A stretch of DNA of 64,000 bases from positions 1 to 64,000 of the forward strand of contig NZ_JBJYKD010000009.1 in assembly GCF_049310025.1 (NCBI RefSeq), read 5' to 3'. Below are positions 52,120 through 60,962 of the stretch, one piece after another. The position numbers and the translations under genes were made by a program. The DNA is from JBJYKD01 sp049310025 (GTDB taxonomy: Bacteria > Bacillota > Thermosediminibacteria > Thermosediminibacterales > Tepidanaerobacteraceae). Below the pieces are notes generated by a model. That model did not search any database and was not told the DNA's origin. It was given only the letters and a program-made list of their open reading frames with translations. Every line of letters begins with the position of its first letter. Position 1 is the stretch's first letter.

Positions 52120-52655
52120 GCACCCTCACCGTTCTTTGTTTTCCCCAGATGCTCCCTGACTTTTTTTAATATACCGTCCAAATGGCCCGCAAAATCGCCG
52201 GCATTCATTAACTTGAAATCTGCTTCCACATCGTTAATCAATTCAGTTTCTTTTTCTCCCAGCTTATCCAGGATGCAAAGCCCCTTTTCCGACGCCCCCA
52301 CCATTAATAACCCCTGGGGCGCTTTAATAATGTAAATCATGCGATTGTTGCCTAAAGGTAAATGGTCGATGACCTCCATGTATTTGCTTTTAAGCCGCAA
52401 ATGTCCCTGGTGCTTTGCCAGCCACCTGGTGGTTACATAGGCCAGGAGGCAAATGAGTATGAAAAACAAAAGGTAGACAAAAAGAGTCAGTGCACCGTCA
52501 ATTATTGAATAATTTTGTATCTGCGGTCTCTGGAGGTTTTCAAAATTGTAATTCTTCAGGTTGTTTACATCCATTGGAGACGCATACCCGCTTATCTCCC
52601 CCATGACGAGAATTCCTGCCGAGTGGATTAAAAAAAAGATAATCGATTTTTTCAT
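52116..52655 (-). CDS. fliO: Flagellar assembly protein FliO
   Basis: Assists FliP assembly into the export gate. The 179 aa protein has an N-terminal signal-like helix, one main transmembrane helix (about 55-75) and a FliO domain with LGNNRMIYIIKAPQGLLMVG. Poorly conserved, called mainly by this motif and by position before fliP. The C-terminal part is charged. Confidence 0.88.
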   Translation of the reverse strand: MKKSIIFFLIHSAGILVMGEISGYASPMDVNNLKNYNFENLQRPQIQNYSIIDGALTLFVYLLFFILICLLAYVTTRWLAKHQGHLRLKSKYMEVIDHLPLGNNRMIYIIKAPQGLLMVGASEKGLCILDKLGEKETELINDVEADFKLMNAGDFAGHLDGILKKVREHLGKTKNGEGA

Positions 52656-52682
52656 AAAATATACCTTCTTTTAATTTATCCT

Positions 52683-53042
52683 TTAACTTAGAGCCTTTTT
52701 TACCGCCTCCAGGACCCTTTCCGGTTGGAAAGGTTTAACAATAAAGTCCCTGGCGCCAGCCTGGATGGCATCTATTACCATCGCCTGCTGTCCCATGGCA
52801 GAACACATAATTATTCTTGCAGTGGGGTCCAATGCCTTTATTTTTCTTACTGCTTCAATTCCATCCATCTCCGGCATTGTAATATCCATTACTACAAGAT
52901 TTGGCTTGAACTCCTGGTATTTCTCAACGGCCACAGCGCCGTTTTCGGCTTCCGCAACCACCTGATAGCCGTTTTTAGTCAATATATCCTTGATCATCAT
53001 CCGCATAAAAGCCGCGTCATCTACTATCAGAATTCCACCCAT
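52683..53042 (-). CDS. cheY: Chemotaxis response regulator CheY
   Basis: Single receiver domain of 119 aa that carries the signal from CheA to the motor switch. The phospho-acceptor Asp lies in NLVVMDITMPEMDG, the switch residue is Ser in IIMCSAMG, and the conserved Lys in FIVKPFQPE. ATG at 53042 is used because GGGAGG lies 9 nt upstream; ATG 53051 would abut it. It is placed between fliY and fliO, the classic Bacillus position. Confidence 0.96.
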   Translation of the reverse strand: MGGILIVDDAAFMRMMIKDILTKNGYQVVAEAENGAVAVEKYQEFKPNLVVMDITMPEMDGIEAVRKIKALDPTARIIMCSAMGQQAMVIDAIQAGARDFIVKPFQPERVLEAVKKALS

Positions 53043-53060
53043 CAAACTCATCCTCCCAAT

Positions 53061-54146
53061 TTACTGTAAGCTGTTAACTTTTTCCATAGAATTTACGATT
53101 TCCGTAATTCTAACGCCAAAATTTTCGTCAATGACCACCACTTCACCCTTTGCAACAAACTTTCCATTTATCAAGATATCCACAGGTTCTCCGGCCATCT
53201 TATTCAGTTCCACAATGGTGCCGGGACCGAACTCCAGTATATCTTTTATTGTTTTTACCGTTCTCCCCAGTTCAACGGTGACTTCCAGGGGGACGTCCAT
53301 AATTAAATCCAGGCTTGCGTTATGAGGAATTGTTTGTTCGGGTTCAAAGTTTTCAAATTGAACCGGGGTAACCGTTACAACTTTCCCCTTTTCATGACCT
53401 CCCGTTTTTTGCTCCAAACCCTGCGGTGCAGGCGCCTGTTTTGGTTCAGCAGCAGCGCTTTGCGCCGGCATGGCCGGCTCCTCCACATTTTTTGTATCGC
53501 CGTATTGATTGTAAACATATTCTACAAGAGTTTTAGCAAAACCGATGGGCATTAACTGCATAATTTCACTTTTCAGGAAATCGCCGACTTCCATCTTAAA
53601 CGAAATATTTACTATCTCTTCATTTTCCTCAAAGTACCCCTTTAAAGAATCACTGGCAAAATTGATTTTTACCACTCTCGGCGGCGATATGTTAATATCC
53701 TTTTTCAACATTGTCGATAGAGAAGTGGCTGCCGACCCCATCATCTGGTTCATGGCTTCTCCAACTGCGCTAAGCCTCAGGTCATCCAGCTGAAAGTCCG
53801 TATTTTTACCATCGCCGCCCATCATGAGATCGGCGATGATCTTGGCGTCCTCTTCTTTTATGATCATCAGGTTGCTGCCATGCAATCCCTTCGTGTAGTC
53901 GACTTCCACGACTATGAAAGGCATGGGGTACAACTCTTTTAATTTTTTCATGCTTGTTATGCTCACATGCGGGGTTGTTATGACAACCTTGTTGCGGAGC
54001 AGTGAATACAGGGTGGTGGCCGAAGTTCCTATGGAAATATTGCCTATTTCTCCCAGAGCGTCAATTTCTTCTCTTGTCAGAGCGGCCTCGTTTTGACTTC
54101 TGATGAGCTCTCTTATTTCATCATCGGATAACAGCTGATCATCCAT
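53061..54146 (-). CDS. fliY: Motor switch and CheY-P phosphatase FliY (FliN-type C-terminus)
   Basis: Combines a CheC-type phosphatase domain with a FliN switch domain, so it both forms the C-ring and removes phosphate from CheY at the motor. In the 361 aa chain the first phosphatase helix is EIDALGEIGNISIGTSATTL, the second LSAVGEAMNQMMGSAATSL, followed by a Pro/Ala-rich linker (about 220-260) and FliN (about 275-361, with GRTVKTIKDILEFGPGTIVE). The N-terminal LLSDDEIRELI peptide is the CheY-binding element. Overlaps fliM by 8 nt. Confidence 0.95.
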   Translation of the reverse strand: MDDQLLSDDEIRELIRSQNEAALTREEIDALGEIGNISIGTSATTLYSLLRNKVVITTPHVSITSMKKLKELYPMPFIVVEVDYTKGLHGSNLMIIKEEDAKIIADLMMGGDGKNTDFQLDDLRLSAVGEAMNQMMGSAATSLSTMLKKDINISPPRVVKINFASDSLKGYFEENEEIVNISFKMEVGDFLKSEIMQLMPIGFAKTLVEYVYNQYGDTKNVEEPAMPAQSAAAEPKQAPAPQGLEQKTGGHEKGKVVTVTPVQFENFEPEQTIPHNASLDLIMDVPLEVTVELGRTVKTIKDILEFGPGTIVELNKMAGEPVDILINGKFVAKGEVVVIDENFGVRITEIVNSMEKVNSLQ

Positions 54147-55134
54147 TGGATTCCTCCCCTTCCGTGACCGATTTTGTAATTTTTACAGCCATCTTATTGT
54201 TGTAAATACCTATCATACCCTTAAATTTCAGCCTGTTTTGTACGTAGATGTCCGCTTCATTTCTTACATTTTTATCCAGAGTTATGACATCGCCGGCTTT
54301 CAGGTTGATAAAATCCCCCACGGTAATATGCGTTCTTCCTATTTCAGCCCGTATTTCTGCCCTGGTTTTAATCACTTTGCCGCTCAGTGAAAAGATATTT
54401 TTCTCAGTGCTGTCTTTTTTGGTGTTCGAAAGCCATATTTTGGTAGACAATTTTGATATGATAGGCTCTATGACAATATGAGGGATACAGATGTTTATCA
54501 TACCTTCGGCTTTGCCCACTTTCGCATTGAACGTAATCAGAGCCACCGCCTCATTCGGCGACACCAGTTGAATAAACTGGGAGTTTGTCTCAAGCTTGCC
54601 TATGGTGGGGTTTATTTCAGTTATATCTATCCAGGCGTCATGTAAAATTTTTGTCATTTTCACAAAAATTTTTTCCAATATGCCGCTTTCTATCTCTGTA
54701 GGTTCACGCAGTTTTTCTTTATATTCTCCCATTCCCCCCAGCAATCTATCGACGATGGCGAAAGCTACCGATGGATTGATTTCTATCATGCCTGCACCCT
54801 TCAAGGGGGAAAAATCCACCACCGCAATTATGGAGGGATTTGGTATAGAAGAAATAAATTCATTATAAGTCATCTGTTCAACGTAAAATACGCTCACCTG
54901 GACCAGGGTCCTCAATTGAGCGGATAAATAAGTCGTCAGGAGCCTGGCGAAATTCTCATGAATCATACTCAGTGTATGCAGTTGTTCTTTTGAAAATTTG
55001 TTCGGCCTCTTGAAGTCATAGGTCTTTATCTTTTTGCTGGAATCTTCTTTTTTTATTTCTTCGGCCTTTACTTCGCCCTTGGATAACGCCGCAAGGAGAG
55101 CGTCTATTTCACTCTGGGAAAGTATGTCAGACAA
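54139..55134 (-). CDS. fliM: Flagellar motor switch protein FliM
   Basis: Central C-ring protein that receives CheY-P and sets rotation direction. The N-terminal ILSQSEIDALLAALSKGE is the CheY-P binding peptide. It has the CheC-like middle domain (about 45-230) and a C-terminal FliN-like domain (about 245-320, with GRTHITVGDFINLKAGDVIT). Length 331 aa, typical. Confidence 0.96.
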   Translation of the reverse strand: MSDILSQSEIDALLAALSKGEVKAEEIKKEDSSKKIKTYDFKRPNKFSKEQLHTLSMIHENFARLLTTYLSAQLRTLVQVSVFYVEQMTYNEFISSIPNPSIIAVVDFSPLKGAGMIEINPSVAFAIVDRLLGGMGEYKEKLREPTEIESGILEKIFVKMTKILHDAWIDITEINPTIGKLETNSQFIQLVSPNEAVALITFNAKVGKAEGMINICIPHIVIEPIISKLSTKIWLSNTKKDSTEKNIFSLSGKVIKTRAEIRAEIGRTHITVGDFINLKAGDVITLDKNVRNEADIYVQNRLKFKGMIGIYNNKMAVKITKSVTEGEESNG

Positions 55135-55152
55135 GATTTTTTCCCCCTTGAT

Positions 55153-55611
55153 TCAATTTACTATAATGCTTGTAAAAAATACATCTTCGACCTCTCCGCT
55201 TGACAGTATGGCGTTAATGGATTCCTTTATCTGCTTCCGCAATTCTTCCATTCCCTTGCTGTCTTTTACGCCGTCGAAATTTTTGGATCTCAGAATTGAA
55301 AAAATCCTGTCCCTTATTTCATAGTCCTTGGATTTTATCTCTTTTTCGACTTCTTTGTCGCTTAACAGGTAAACGAGGGACACTTTTATGTAACCTCTGT
55401 CAGATAGATTTGTCAAAAAATCTCCTGCAGGGTAGGTGATATATTTGTTTTGGAGTTCAACGGCTTTTGGGCGCCCCTCACTCGATGCGTATCTTGCCAC
55501 CACATAGGCTATGGATGTAGTAATCAGCATCAATATGAATAAGACGAGTATTACTAAAATTACTTTTTTCAATTCTATTCCCTTTTTTTGCCCCGGCTGT
55601 ACTGTTGCCAT
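55153..55611 (-). CDS. fliL: Flagellar basal body-associated protein FliL
   Basis: Stator-supporting membrane protein of 152 aa with a single helix (about 18-40, VILVILVLFILMLITT) and a periplasm-side domain in which YITYPAGDFLTNLSDRGYIK is the recognisable part. It sits between motB (14 nt) and fliM. Confidence 0.9.
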   Translation of the reverse strand: MATVQPGQKKGIELKKVILVILVLFILMLITTSIAYVVARYASSEGRPKAVELQNKYITYPAGDFLTNLSDRGYIKVSLVYLLSDKEVEKEIKSKDYEIRDRIFSILRSKNFDGVKDSKGMEELRKQIKESINAILSSGEVEDVFFTSIIVN

Positions 55612-55625
55612 AACCTTTGCCTCCT

Positions 55626-56378
55626 TTACCTGGGTTCTTCGGATTCGGACACCGATTTTAATATGACGATGTCAACCCTTCGATTCATTGCCCTGTGCTT
55701 TTCAGAATCATTGGGGGCGATCGGCCTGTATTCGCCGTAACCCGCCGCCGACAGGATGTACGGCGAAAAATTATGCTTTTCAATAAGGTACCTGACCACG
55801 TTTACGGCCCTGGTGGTCGAAAGTTCCCAGTTTGATGGAAACTCCGGAGTATTTATAGGGACATTGTCGGTGTGGCCTTCAACCCTTATCTGTCTATGGC
55901 TGTTTTTCAATACGGGCACGATCCTGTCCAAAATACTGATTGCTTCCTTTTTAAGATCTGCTTTTCCCGAGTCGAAAAGCACACCCTCCGTAAATCTCAC
56001 CACTATGCCCCTTTCCTCCATATTGACCTGGACCCCTTTTATCTGGCTGCGGCTCAGGATTTCCTCCAGATTCTGTTCAAGGTTTTCCATCTGCCTTTGT
56101 TCCTGAACCGATTTCAAAGATTCACCCATTTCCCCGGCCCCGACTAAATTCCCCTCACTGACGGCCGGACCGGTTTCCAGTATACCCAGGGACCCTTGCA
56201 GGGAAGTGATGGCCAGGTCAAATTTTTTTGTGTCGATGTTGGAGAGTGCAAACAAAAGTGCAAAAAATATTAATATCTGAGTCATTAAATCGCCATAAGT
56301 AGTCATCCATAGCGGCGACCCCGGAGCATTTTCTTCGCGGTTATTTTGTCGTCTGCTGCCAGGCAAGATCTTCACCAC
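55626..56378 (-). CDS. motB: Flagellar motor stator protein MotB
   Basis: Anchors the stator to peptidoglycan and carries the proton- or sodium-binding Asp. The 250 aa chain has Asp30 in TTYGDLMTQILIFFALLFAL and the OmpA-like domain (about 115-245) with RVEGHTDNVPINT and YGEYRPIAPNDSEKHRAMNR. Proposed start is GTG at 56378, 38 nt inside the end of motA; a TTG at 56366 is an alternative. Ion type cannot be read with certainty. Confidence 0.94.
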   Translation of the reverse strand: MVKILPGSRRQNNREENAPGSPLWMTTYGDLMTQILIFFALLFALSNIDTKKFDLAITSLQGSLGILETGPAVSEGNLVGAGEMGESLKSVQEQRQMENLEQNLEEILSRSQIKGVQVNMEERGIVVRFTEGVLFDSGKADLKKEAISILDRIVPVLKNSHRQIRVEGHTDNVPINTPEFPSNWELSTTRAVNVVRYLIEKHNFSPYILSAAGYGEYRPIAPNDSEKHRAMNRRVDIVILKSVSESEEPR

Positions 56379-57156
56379 TTTCCGCCCTGTTGGATGGCTT
56401 TAAGTTGTTTCGCTTTTTCGGCGAAAGGAACGCCTTTAGTTTTTCTTCTATAATCCGCGGGTTTTCTCCCGCTTGAATCGACAGCATCCCCTCTATCATT
56501 ACCTGCTTCAGGAGAATTTCTTCACGGCTCCTGACTTTGAGCTTTCCCGCAATGGGAATGAACAATAGATTGGCAAAGGTCGCTCCGTAAAAGGTGGTTA
56601 TTAAGGCCACCGCCATGCCCGGCCCAACCGCGCTGGGGTTGTCAAGCTGTTTCAGCATATTAATAAGCCCTATTATGGTGCCTATCAAGCCAAAAGCGGG
56701 TGCCAGGGCTCCCATGGTTTCGAAAATGCTCTGGCCCTCCCTGTGCCTCTCTTCCAGAAAGGCCAGCTCAGTCTCCAGTATGCTCTTCACCAGTTCCGGA
56801 TCGGTGCCGTCTACTATCAGCAGTATGCCTTTTTGCATGAAGTCGTCCTTGAGCTGGTACGCCGCCTCCTCGAGAGCCAGCAGGCCTTCTCTCCTGGCCG
56901 TTTCCGCCAGGTTTACGATGGTTTTTATCACTTCACCGGCTTCCATCTGCTTTTCCATAAAAACTATTTTTAAGATTTTAAGCACATCTATCAACTTTGA
57001 CAGAGGGTAATTCACCAGCGTGGCGGCCAGCACGCCTCCAAAAACAATCAGAGCGGACGGTATGTTGATAAAAGCGCTTAAAGTTCCGCCCATGTAAATG
57101 GCCCATATGAAAATGACCAGGCCGCTGACAATACCTATTATAGTTGCGAGATCCAT
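56341..57156 (-). CDS. motA: Flagellar motor stator protein MotA
   Basis: Ion-channel stator subunit with four membrane helices. The 271 aa protein begins MDLATIIGIVSGLVIFIWAI. The cytoplasmic loop has EEAAYQLKDDF and the later segment GPGMAVALITTFYGATFANL carries the conserved helix 3-4. ATG 57156 is preferred over TTG 57174, which lies at the edge of the Shine-Dalgarno AAGGGAAG. It shares 38 nt with motB. Confidence 0.94.
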   Translation of the reverse strand: MDLATIIGIVSGLVIFIWAIYMGGTLSAFINIPSALIVFGGVLAATLVNYPLSKLIDVLKILKIVFMEKQMEAGEVIKTIVNLAETARREGLLALEEAAYQLKDDFMQKGILLIVDGTDPELVKSILETELAFLEERHREGQSIFETMGALAPAFGLIGTIIGLINMLKQLDNPSAVGPGMAVALITTFYGATFANLLFIPIAGKLKVRSREEILLKQVMIEGMLSIQAGENPRIIEEKLKAFLSPKKRNNLKPSNRAESGEDLAWQQTTK

Positions 57157-57177
57157 AGCATAACTTCCCTTCAAAGT

Positions 57178-57366
57178 TTATAAATTGCCGTTGATTTTCC
57201 TCCTGTAGTCTATTACTTTATTTACTACCTCTTCCCTCGTCTCCTGGACCACGATTTTCTTCCCCGCGGTCAAAGTTATGATCGTATCGGGAGCGGATTC
57301 AATGGTCTCTATCAACTCGGCGTTGAGGACAAATGTCCTCCCGTTTAATTTTGTAAGTTCTATCAA
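57178..57366 (-). CDS. flbD: FlbD family flagellar protein
   Basis: Small protein of 62 aa opening (M)IELTKLNGRTFVLNAELIET, the FlbD/SwrD signature; in Bacillus SwrD raises motor torque. TTG at 57366 is chosen since the family begins with I/E-L-T at that point and GGGGTG lies 7 nt upstream; an in-frame ATG at 57381 would add five non-family residues. A 13-bp hairpin lies just upstream. Confidence 0.9.
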   Translation of the reverse strand: MIELTKLNGRTFVLNAELIETIESAPDTIITLTAGKKIVVQETREEVVNKVIDYRRKINGNL

Positions 57367-57383
57367 CGAACAACACCCCATTT

Positions 57384-57414
57384 CCCCGGGCCTGACACCC
57401 CGTCAAGCCCGGGG
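57384..57414 (-). other. Strong 13-bp hairpin between flgE and flbD
   Basis: CCCCGGGC-TTGAC on the minus strand pairs along all 13 positions with GTCAG-GCCCGGGG (one G-T pair) around a 5-nt loop. No T-run follows; instead GGGGTG, the likely flbD Shine-Dalgarno, starts 4 nt after the stem. Likely an mRNA stability or differential-expression element. Confidence 0.7.
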
Positions 57415-57457
57415 CTATTTCATCATCTTTGTCAAATGCGGCAAATTAGATTACGCT

Positions 57458-58702
57458 TTATCTCTTAAGGTTTACCAGTTCTTGAAGCAGTTCATCAGAA
57501 GCAGTGATTATCCTGGAATTTGCCTGAAATCCCCGCTGGGTGATTATCATCTGGGTGAACTCCTCAGATAGATCCACATTGGACATTTCAAGGGAACCCG
57601 GAGATACCGTGCCCCTGCCGCCGGTACCCGGCGTGCCGACCTGGGGTTCACCGGAGTTGTTTGAGTAGCGGTACATGTTTTGACCGGCCTTGATAAGCCC
57701 GCCCGGGTTGTCGAAATTGGCCAGGGCTATCTGAGCCAGTTCACGGTTCTGGCCGTTGTCAAAGACTCCCGTTATGGTACCCGTGGTATCCAGAGAAATT
57801 CCGGTCAGGGTTCCAGCTGGATAGCCGTCTTGAGAAGAAATGTCTATAGAAGTCTCTCTGGCATACTGGGTGACCTGGGTGAAATCCAGGGAAAAAGAAA
57901 TCTGGTCGGCGCCGGTTATCGTAATATTTACAGGGTTAGTTGGAAGTGAAGCTGGGTCTATACTTCCGTCAGGATTGAATACTAATGTACCCGTGTTGTT
58001 GGTAATTGTACCGTCATCTGTATCTATGACGAAATCCCATGTATTTGGGTCGGTGGCAGGATCCCTTCTGGTAAACCTTATGGTCAGATTATGGGGATTT
58101 CCCTTTGAATCATATACTTTAAAAGGTAAAGCGTAAGTAGTCCCCCCGGGATCGCCGTCATTTAAATTTTTGTAGAAGCTGACGGCGGTGGTTGCTTTAG
58201 CCGGGATCATCATACCTTTTTTTATAACTATACCGCCAATGTTCTGAGGCGACTTGTTTGTCGGCGTTGTACCGGTCAGATCATACTGCCAGCCCAATAC
58301 CTTTAGTCCATTGGAAGGATTTACTAGATTGCCTTCCTCATCAAACCCGAAGTTTCCTGCTCTGGTATAAAGCTTATCGCTCCCATCGCTCAATATAAAG
58401 AAACCGTCGCCTTCGATTGCCAGGTCTGTCATGTTTCCGGTGGACTCCAGGCTGCTCGGAGTGTGTATGGTATCGATAGAGGCAATGGTCATGCCCAAGC
58501 CCACCTGCATGGGATTGGTTCCTCCCCGGTTTGCCTGAGGTGACGACGCCCCCCTCATGGTCTGGCTGAGCGCGTCCTGAAAGGTTACCCGGCTCTTTTT
58601 GAACCCCACGGTATTTACATTGGCTATATTGTTGCCGATGACATCCATTTTTACCTGATGATTTCTCAGGCCAGTTACGGCTGAAAACATAGACCGCATC
58701 AT
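57458..58702 (-). CDS. flgE: Flagellar hook protein FlgE
   Basis: Builds the hook that joins motor and filament. The 414 aa chain has the rod/hook N-terminal motif NHQVKMDVIGNNIANVNTVG, a variable central domain (about 80-330), and the conserved C-terminus (SNVDLSEEFTQMIITQRGFQ, ANSRIITASDELLQELVNLK). Shine-Dalgarno GGAGG lies in a hairpin loop. Export is through the FlhA/FlhB/FliPQR gate coded in the same operon. Confidence 0.96.
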   Translation of the reverse strand: MMRSMFSAVTGLRNHQVKMDVIGNNIANVNTVGFKKSRVTFQDALSQTMRGASSPQANRGGTNPMQVGLGMTIASIDTIHTPSSLESTGNMTDLAIEGDGFFILSDGSDKLYTRAGNFGFDEEGNLVNPSNGLKVLGWQYDLTGTTPTNKSPQNIGGIVIKKGMMIPAKATTAVSFYKNLNDGDPGGTTYALPFKVYDSKGNPHNLTIRFTRRDPATDPNTWDFVIDTDDGTITNNTGTLVFNPDGSIDPASLPTNPVNITITGADQISFSLDFTQVTQYARETSIDISSQDGYPAGTLTGISLDTTGTITGVFDNGQNRELAQIALANFDNPGGLIKAGQNMYRYSNNSGEPQVGTPGTGGRGTVSPGSLEMSNVDLSEEFTQMIITQRGFQANSRIITASDELLQELVNLKR

Positions 58703-58705
58703 ATT

Positions 58706-58781
58706 AATTAAAATCCTCCTTTAATTTGGTGCCAGCTCCTTCGGTCATTCCGGAGCTTTGAGCCCCCTTGCGGTCCGGCTC
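58706..58781 (-). promoter_or_regulatory. Three tandem hairpins in front of flgE
   Basis: From the distal end, on the minus strand: GAGCC/GGCTC (58777-58781 with 58760-58764), AGCTCC/GGAGCT (58752-58757 with 58734-58739), and AATTAAA/TTTAATT (58720-58726 with 58706-58712). The last one displays the flgE Shine-Dalgarno in its 7-nt loop. This could tune hook protein translation (inference). Confidence 0.5.
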
Positions 58782-59175
58782 ATATTATGACGGCACCGTC
58801 AATATTTGTAAACACGTTTTCTTTAATGCCGGGACCGTCTATAGCGGTAATCACGGTCCTGTTTTTTATGCTCACCACAAAAGCCAAATCATTCATCAAT
58901 ATGAGCGACTCTTTTACGCCCTTTTGCTCGGCCCTGTTGACGGCATCGGTCAGTTGAGCCATTTGAGCCGAGCTCAAATGAATGTTCCTCATGTTCATTC
59001 GCATCTGGGCGTGGTGGGATATCTTCAGGCTCTTCTCGGAAAGCTTTTCCTGCAATATTTCCCGGAATCCTTCGCCCTCCGAGGGGCCATGCTGTCTTTG
59101 CACTCCTTGAGGAGCCGGTCGAACCCCGTTAATCCCCGGAGAAAACCTGACATAATCCTGCATATCCTCTTCCAT
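58780..59175 (-). CDS. TIGR02530-type flagellar operon protein
   Basis: Protein of 131 aa found between flgD and flgE in Firmicutes flagellar operons; biochemical role not established. The C-terminal part (about 50-131) is the conserved one: LKISHHAQMRMNMRNIHLS, then LTDAVNRAEQKGVKESLILM and KNRTVITAIDG. The N-terminal 45 residues are polar and probably disordered. The pattern is reminiscent of a small substrate-binding or chaperone-like protein, but that is a guess. Confidence 0.88.
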   Translation of the reverse strand: MEEDMQDYVRFSPGINGVRPAPQGVQRQHGPSEGEGFREILQEKLSEKSLKISHHAQMRMNMRNIHLSSAQMAQLTDAVNRAEQKGVKESLILMNDLAFVVSIKNRTVITAIDGPGIKENVFTNIDGAVII

Positions 59176-59182
59176 CCCTCAT

Positions 59183-59575
59183 TTACCTGATTTCGTATAC
59201 GTTTTCCATGGGAACCTTTACTTCATCTTCGCCGATAATCAGCTTCAAGCCGTTCTTTTCAAAAAGTACTCCATTAATTACTCCAGTAACCTCCTTTTCT
59301 CCGTCAAACGCCTTTGCGGTTTTTCCAATTACGTTTACCGCCGAAAGGCTCGCCAGTTGAAAATTCAAATTTTGCATCTGCTCCAGTGAGCTGAACTGGG
59401 CCAGCTGTGCTATGTATTCTTTGCTGTCCAGGGGCTCCAGAGGATTCTGATTCCGGAGTTCCGTCACCAGAAGCCGGAGGAAGTCGTCCTTTCCCAGGTT
59501 TGCCATACCGGCTTTACCGGTTTTTGGTTGTTCCCGCCCATCAATGGAATAATACGTATTTACCTCTACCATCAT
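59183..59575 (-). CDS. flgD: Flagellar hook capping protein FlgD
   Basis: Hook-cap scaffold needed for FlgE polymerisation. The 130 aa form contains the conserved N-terminal export and capping part, KDDFLRLLVTELRNQNPLEP and LAQFSSLEQMQNLN, and a short C-terminal beta region (GVINGVLFEKNGLKLIIG). It is short compared with the roughly 220 aa enterobacterial protein, as usual for Firmicutes. Confidence 0.94.
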   Translation of the reverse strand: MMVEVNTYYSIDGREQPKTGKAGMANLGKDDFLRLLVTELRNQNPLEPLDSKEYIAQLAQFSSLEQMQNLNFQLASLSAVNVIGKTAKAFDGEKEVTGVINGVLFEKNGLKLIIGEDEVKVPMENVYEIR

Positions 59576-59583
59576 AACCCTCC

Positions 59584-60912
59584 CTACACCACATAATTTA
59601 TGCTGCTGTCGTTTTCTAAGCCCAGGTCATAATTTTTCTCCACTATTTCCTGTATTTTTTCTTCCGAATTCCTAACACCGTATCGGAGTTTCTTCGCGTT
59701 GTTAAACCCGCCGTTTCCCGCAAAATCATGTCCAAAGGCGCCGCCGTTTGAGCCTTCAGCCAGCTGATAAACACTTAGTTCCGTCAGCGTATAACCCTGT
59801 TGCTGCATCTGATTTTTAAATTCCTGGGCATGAGCCTGAAGAGCTTCCCTCACGTAGCTGTCTTCTATAAACAGCTCCACACGCAAGTTATTCCTTTCCG
59901 AAATTACTTTAATAAGTACCTGGCCCAGGTGCTCCGGTTTTAACCGAACGCTTACCAGCCTCTCCTCTCCTTTGTACGCCAGTTGTACTTTTCCGGCTAT
60001 CTGTTCTATAATTTCCGCTGTCTTGGGAGGCATGTCCCACTTTATTTTGAAATCGGCGTGGCTTTTTGCAGCGTCACCGGGCGATGCTTCATTACCGCGT
60101 CTTTCGCTAAACCGGAGAAAATAAGGATGATTGAAAGGGTTGAAAGGGTCCGCCTGCTCCTTGTGCGCAGAGTTTACCGGACTTTGTTGCAATAGTTTTG
60201 TTAAATCATGTTCTTGTTCCGAAGTATTAACCGCCTCACCTGTTAACATTCCTCTAACTTTAATGAGTTCATTTCCTCTTTCCGGCTCCGGCAGGAATTC
60301 GGTGGATTTGGGGCTTTCGGAAGTTTGCCACGGCATTGTTGAAAATACAGGCGTCTTTGTTTCATCGTATTTTGCGAGAGATCCCGCCGCGGAAACATCC
60401 GCACCTTTTTTAACTGTTCCCGCCAGCTTTGTATCTTTGGCTTTAATCAATTCTTCAACCTTGCCGCGAAAAACATTAAAATCCACTTTTGCAAGCTCGG
60501 GCATGTATACTTTTAAAACATGATAAAACTTGTTCAGCGTATCCTGGTTTATAATGCCGCTTACATCAAATTCCCGCAGCAGGCTCTGCCAGAGGTTTTT
60601 TATTAATTCGCCGTTCGGCTGAAACCCTTCCACCTTTATTGATAAATTATCCCATTTGCGGGTAAGTTCATCCATGGTGGAACCGAGATCCGAGTCGGTG
60701 ATTTTGCCCGGGATAAGCTGATTAAACAAAAGGAGCAGCCATGCGTTCATATTGATGCCTGAACCGAGAACGCCGCTTCCGAATACGTCTCTATAATCTT
60801 CGACCATTTTTCCAAATAATCCGGCCACCCGGCAGCCGTCGCCTTTTGACTTCGGCGGAGTTGTGAAATCTGCATTCAAAAGTTCAACCACTGCCTGAAC
60901 ATCGGCACCCAT
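59584..60912 (-). CDS. fliK: Flagellar hook-length control protein FliK
   Basis: Secreted ruler that ends hook growth by switching FlhB specificity. The 442 aa protein has a low-complexity N-terminal part and a C-terminal FliK domain (about 325-410): VSVRLKPEHLGQVLIKVISE, then a Gln-rich QMQQQGYTLTELSV. ATG at 60912 with a perfect AAAGGAGGTGA upstream is preferred to 60966. Called from the C-terminal domain and position. Confidence 0.92.
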   Translation of the reverse strand: MGADVQAVVELLNADFTTPPKSKGDGCRVAGLFGKMVEDYRDVFGSGVLGSGINMNAWLLLLFNQLIPGKITDSDLGSTMDELTRKWDNLSIKVEGFQPNGELIKNLWQSLLREFDVSGIINQDTLNKFYHVLKVYMPELAKVDFNVFRGKVEELIKAKDTKLAGTVKKGADVSAAGSLAKYDETKTPVFSTMPWQTSESPKSTEFLPEPERGNELIKVRGMLTGEAVNTSEQEHDLTKLLQQSPVNSAHKEQADPFNPFNHPYFLRFSERRGNEASPGDAAKSHADFKIKWDMPPKTAEIIEQIAGKVQLAYKGEERLVSVRLKPEHLGQVLIKVISERNNLRVELFIEDSYVREALQAHAQEFKNQMQQQGYTLTELSVYQLAEGSNGGAFGHDFAGNGGFNNAKKLRYGVRNSEEKIQEIVEKNYDLGLENDSSINYVV

Positions 60913-60962
60913 TTTATCACCTCCTTTCCATGAACTTCTTTTTGGCTGCAATATTATATTCC

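Noticed and set aside
38131..58800. Cyclic-di-GMP or other riboswitches and sigma-28 promoters in the fla/che region
   Set aside because: I looked at the intergenic gaps because such elements are common near motility genes, but the gaps are too short and no convincing motif was seen.
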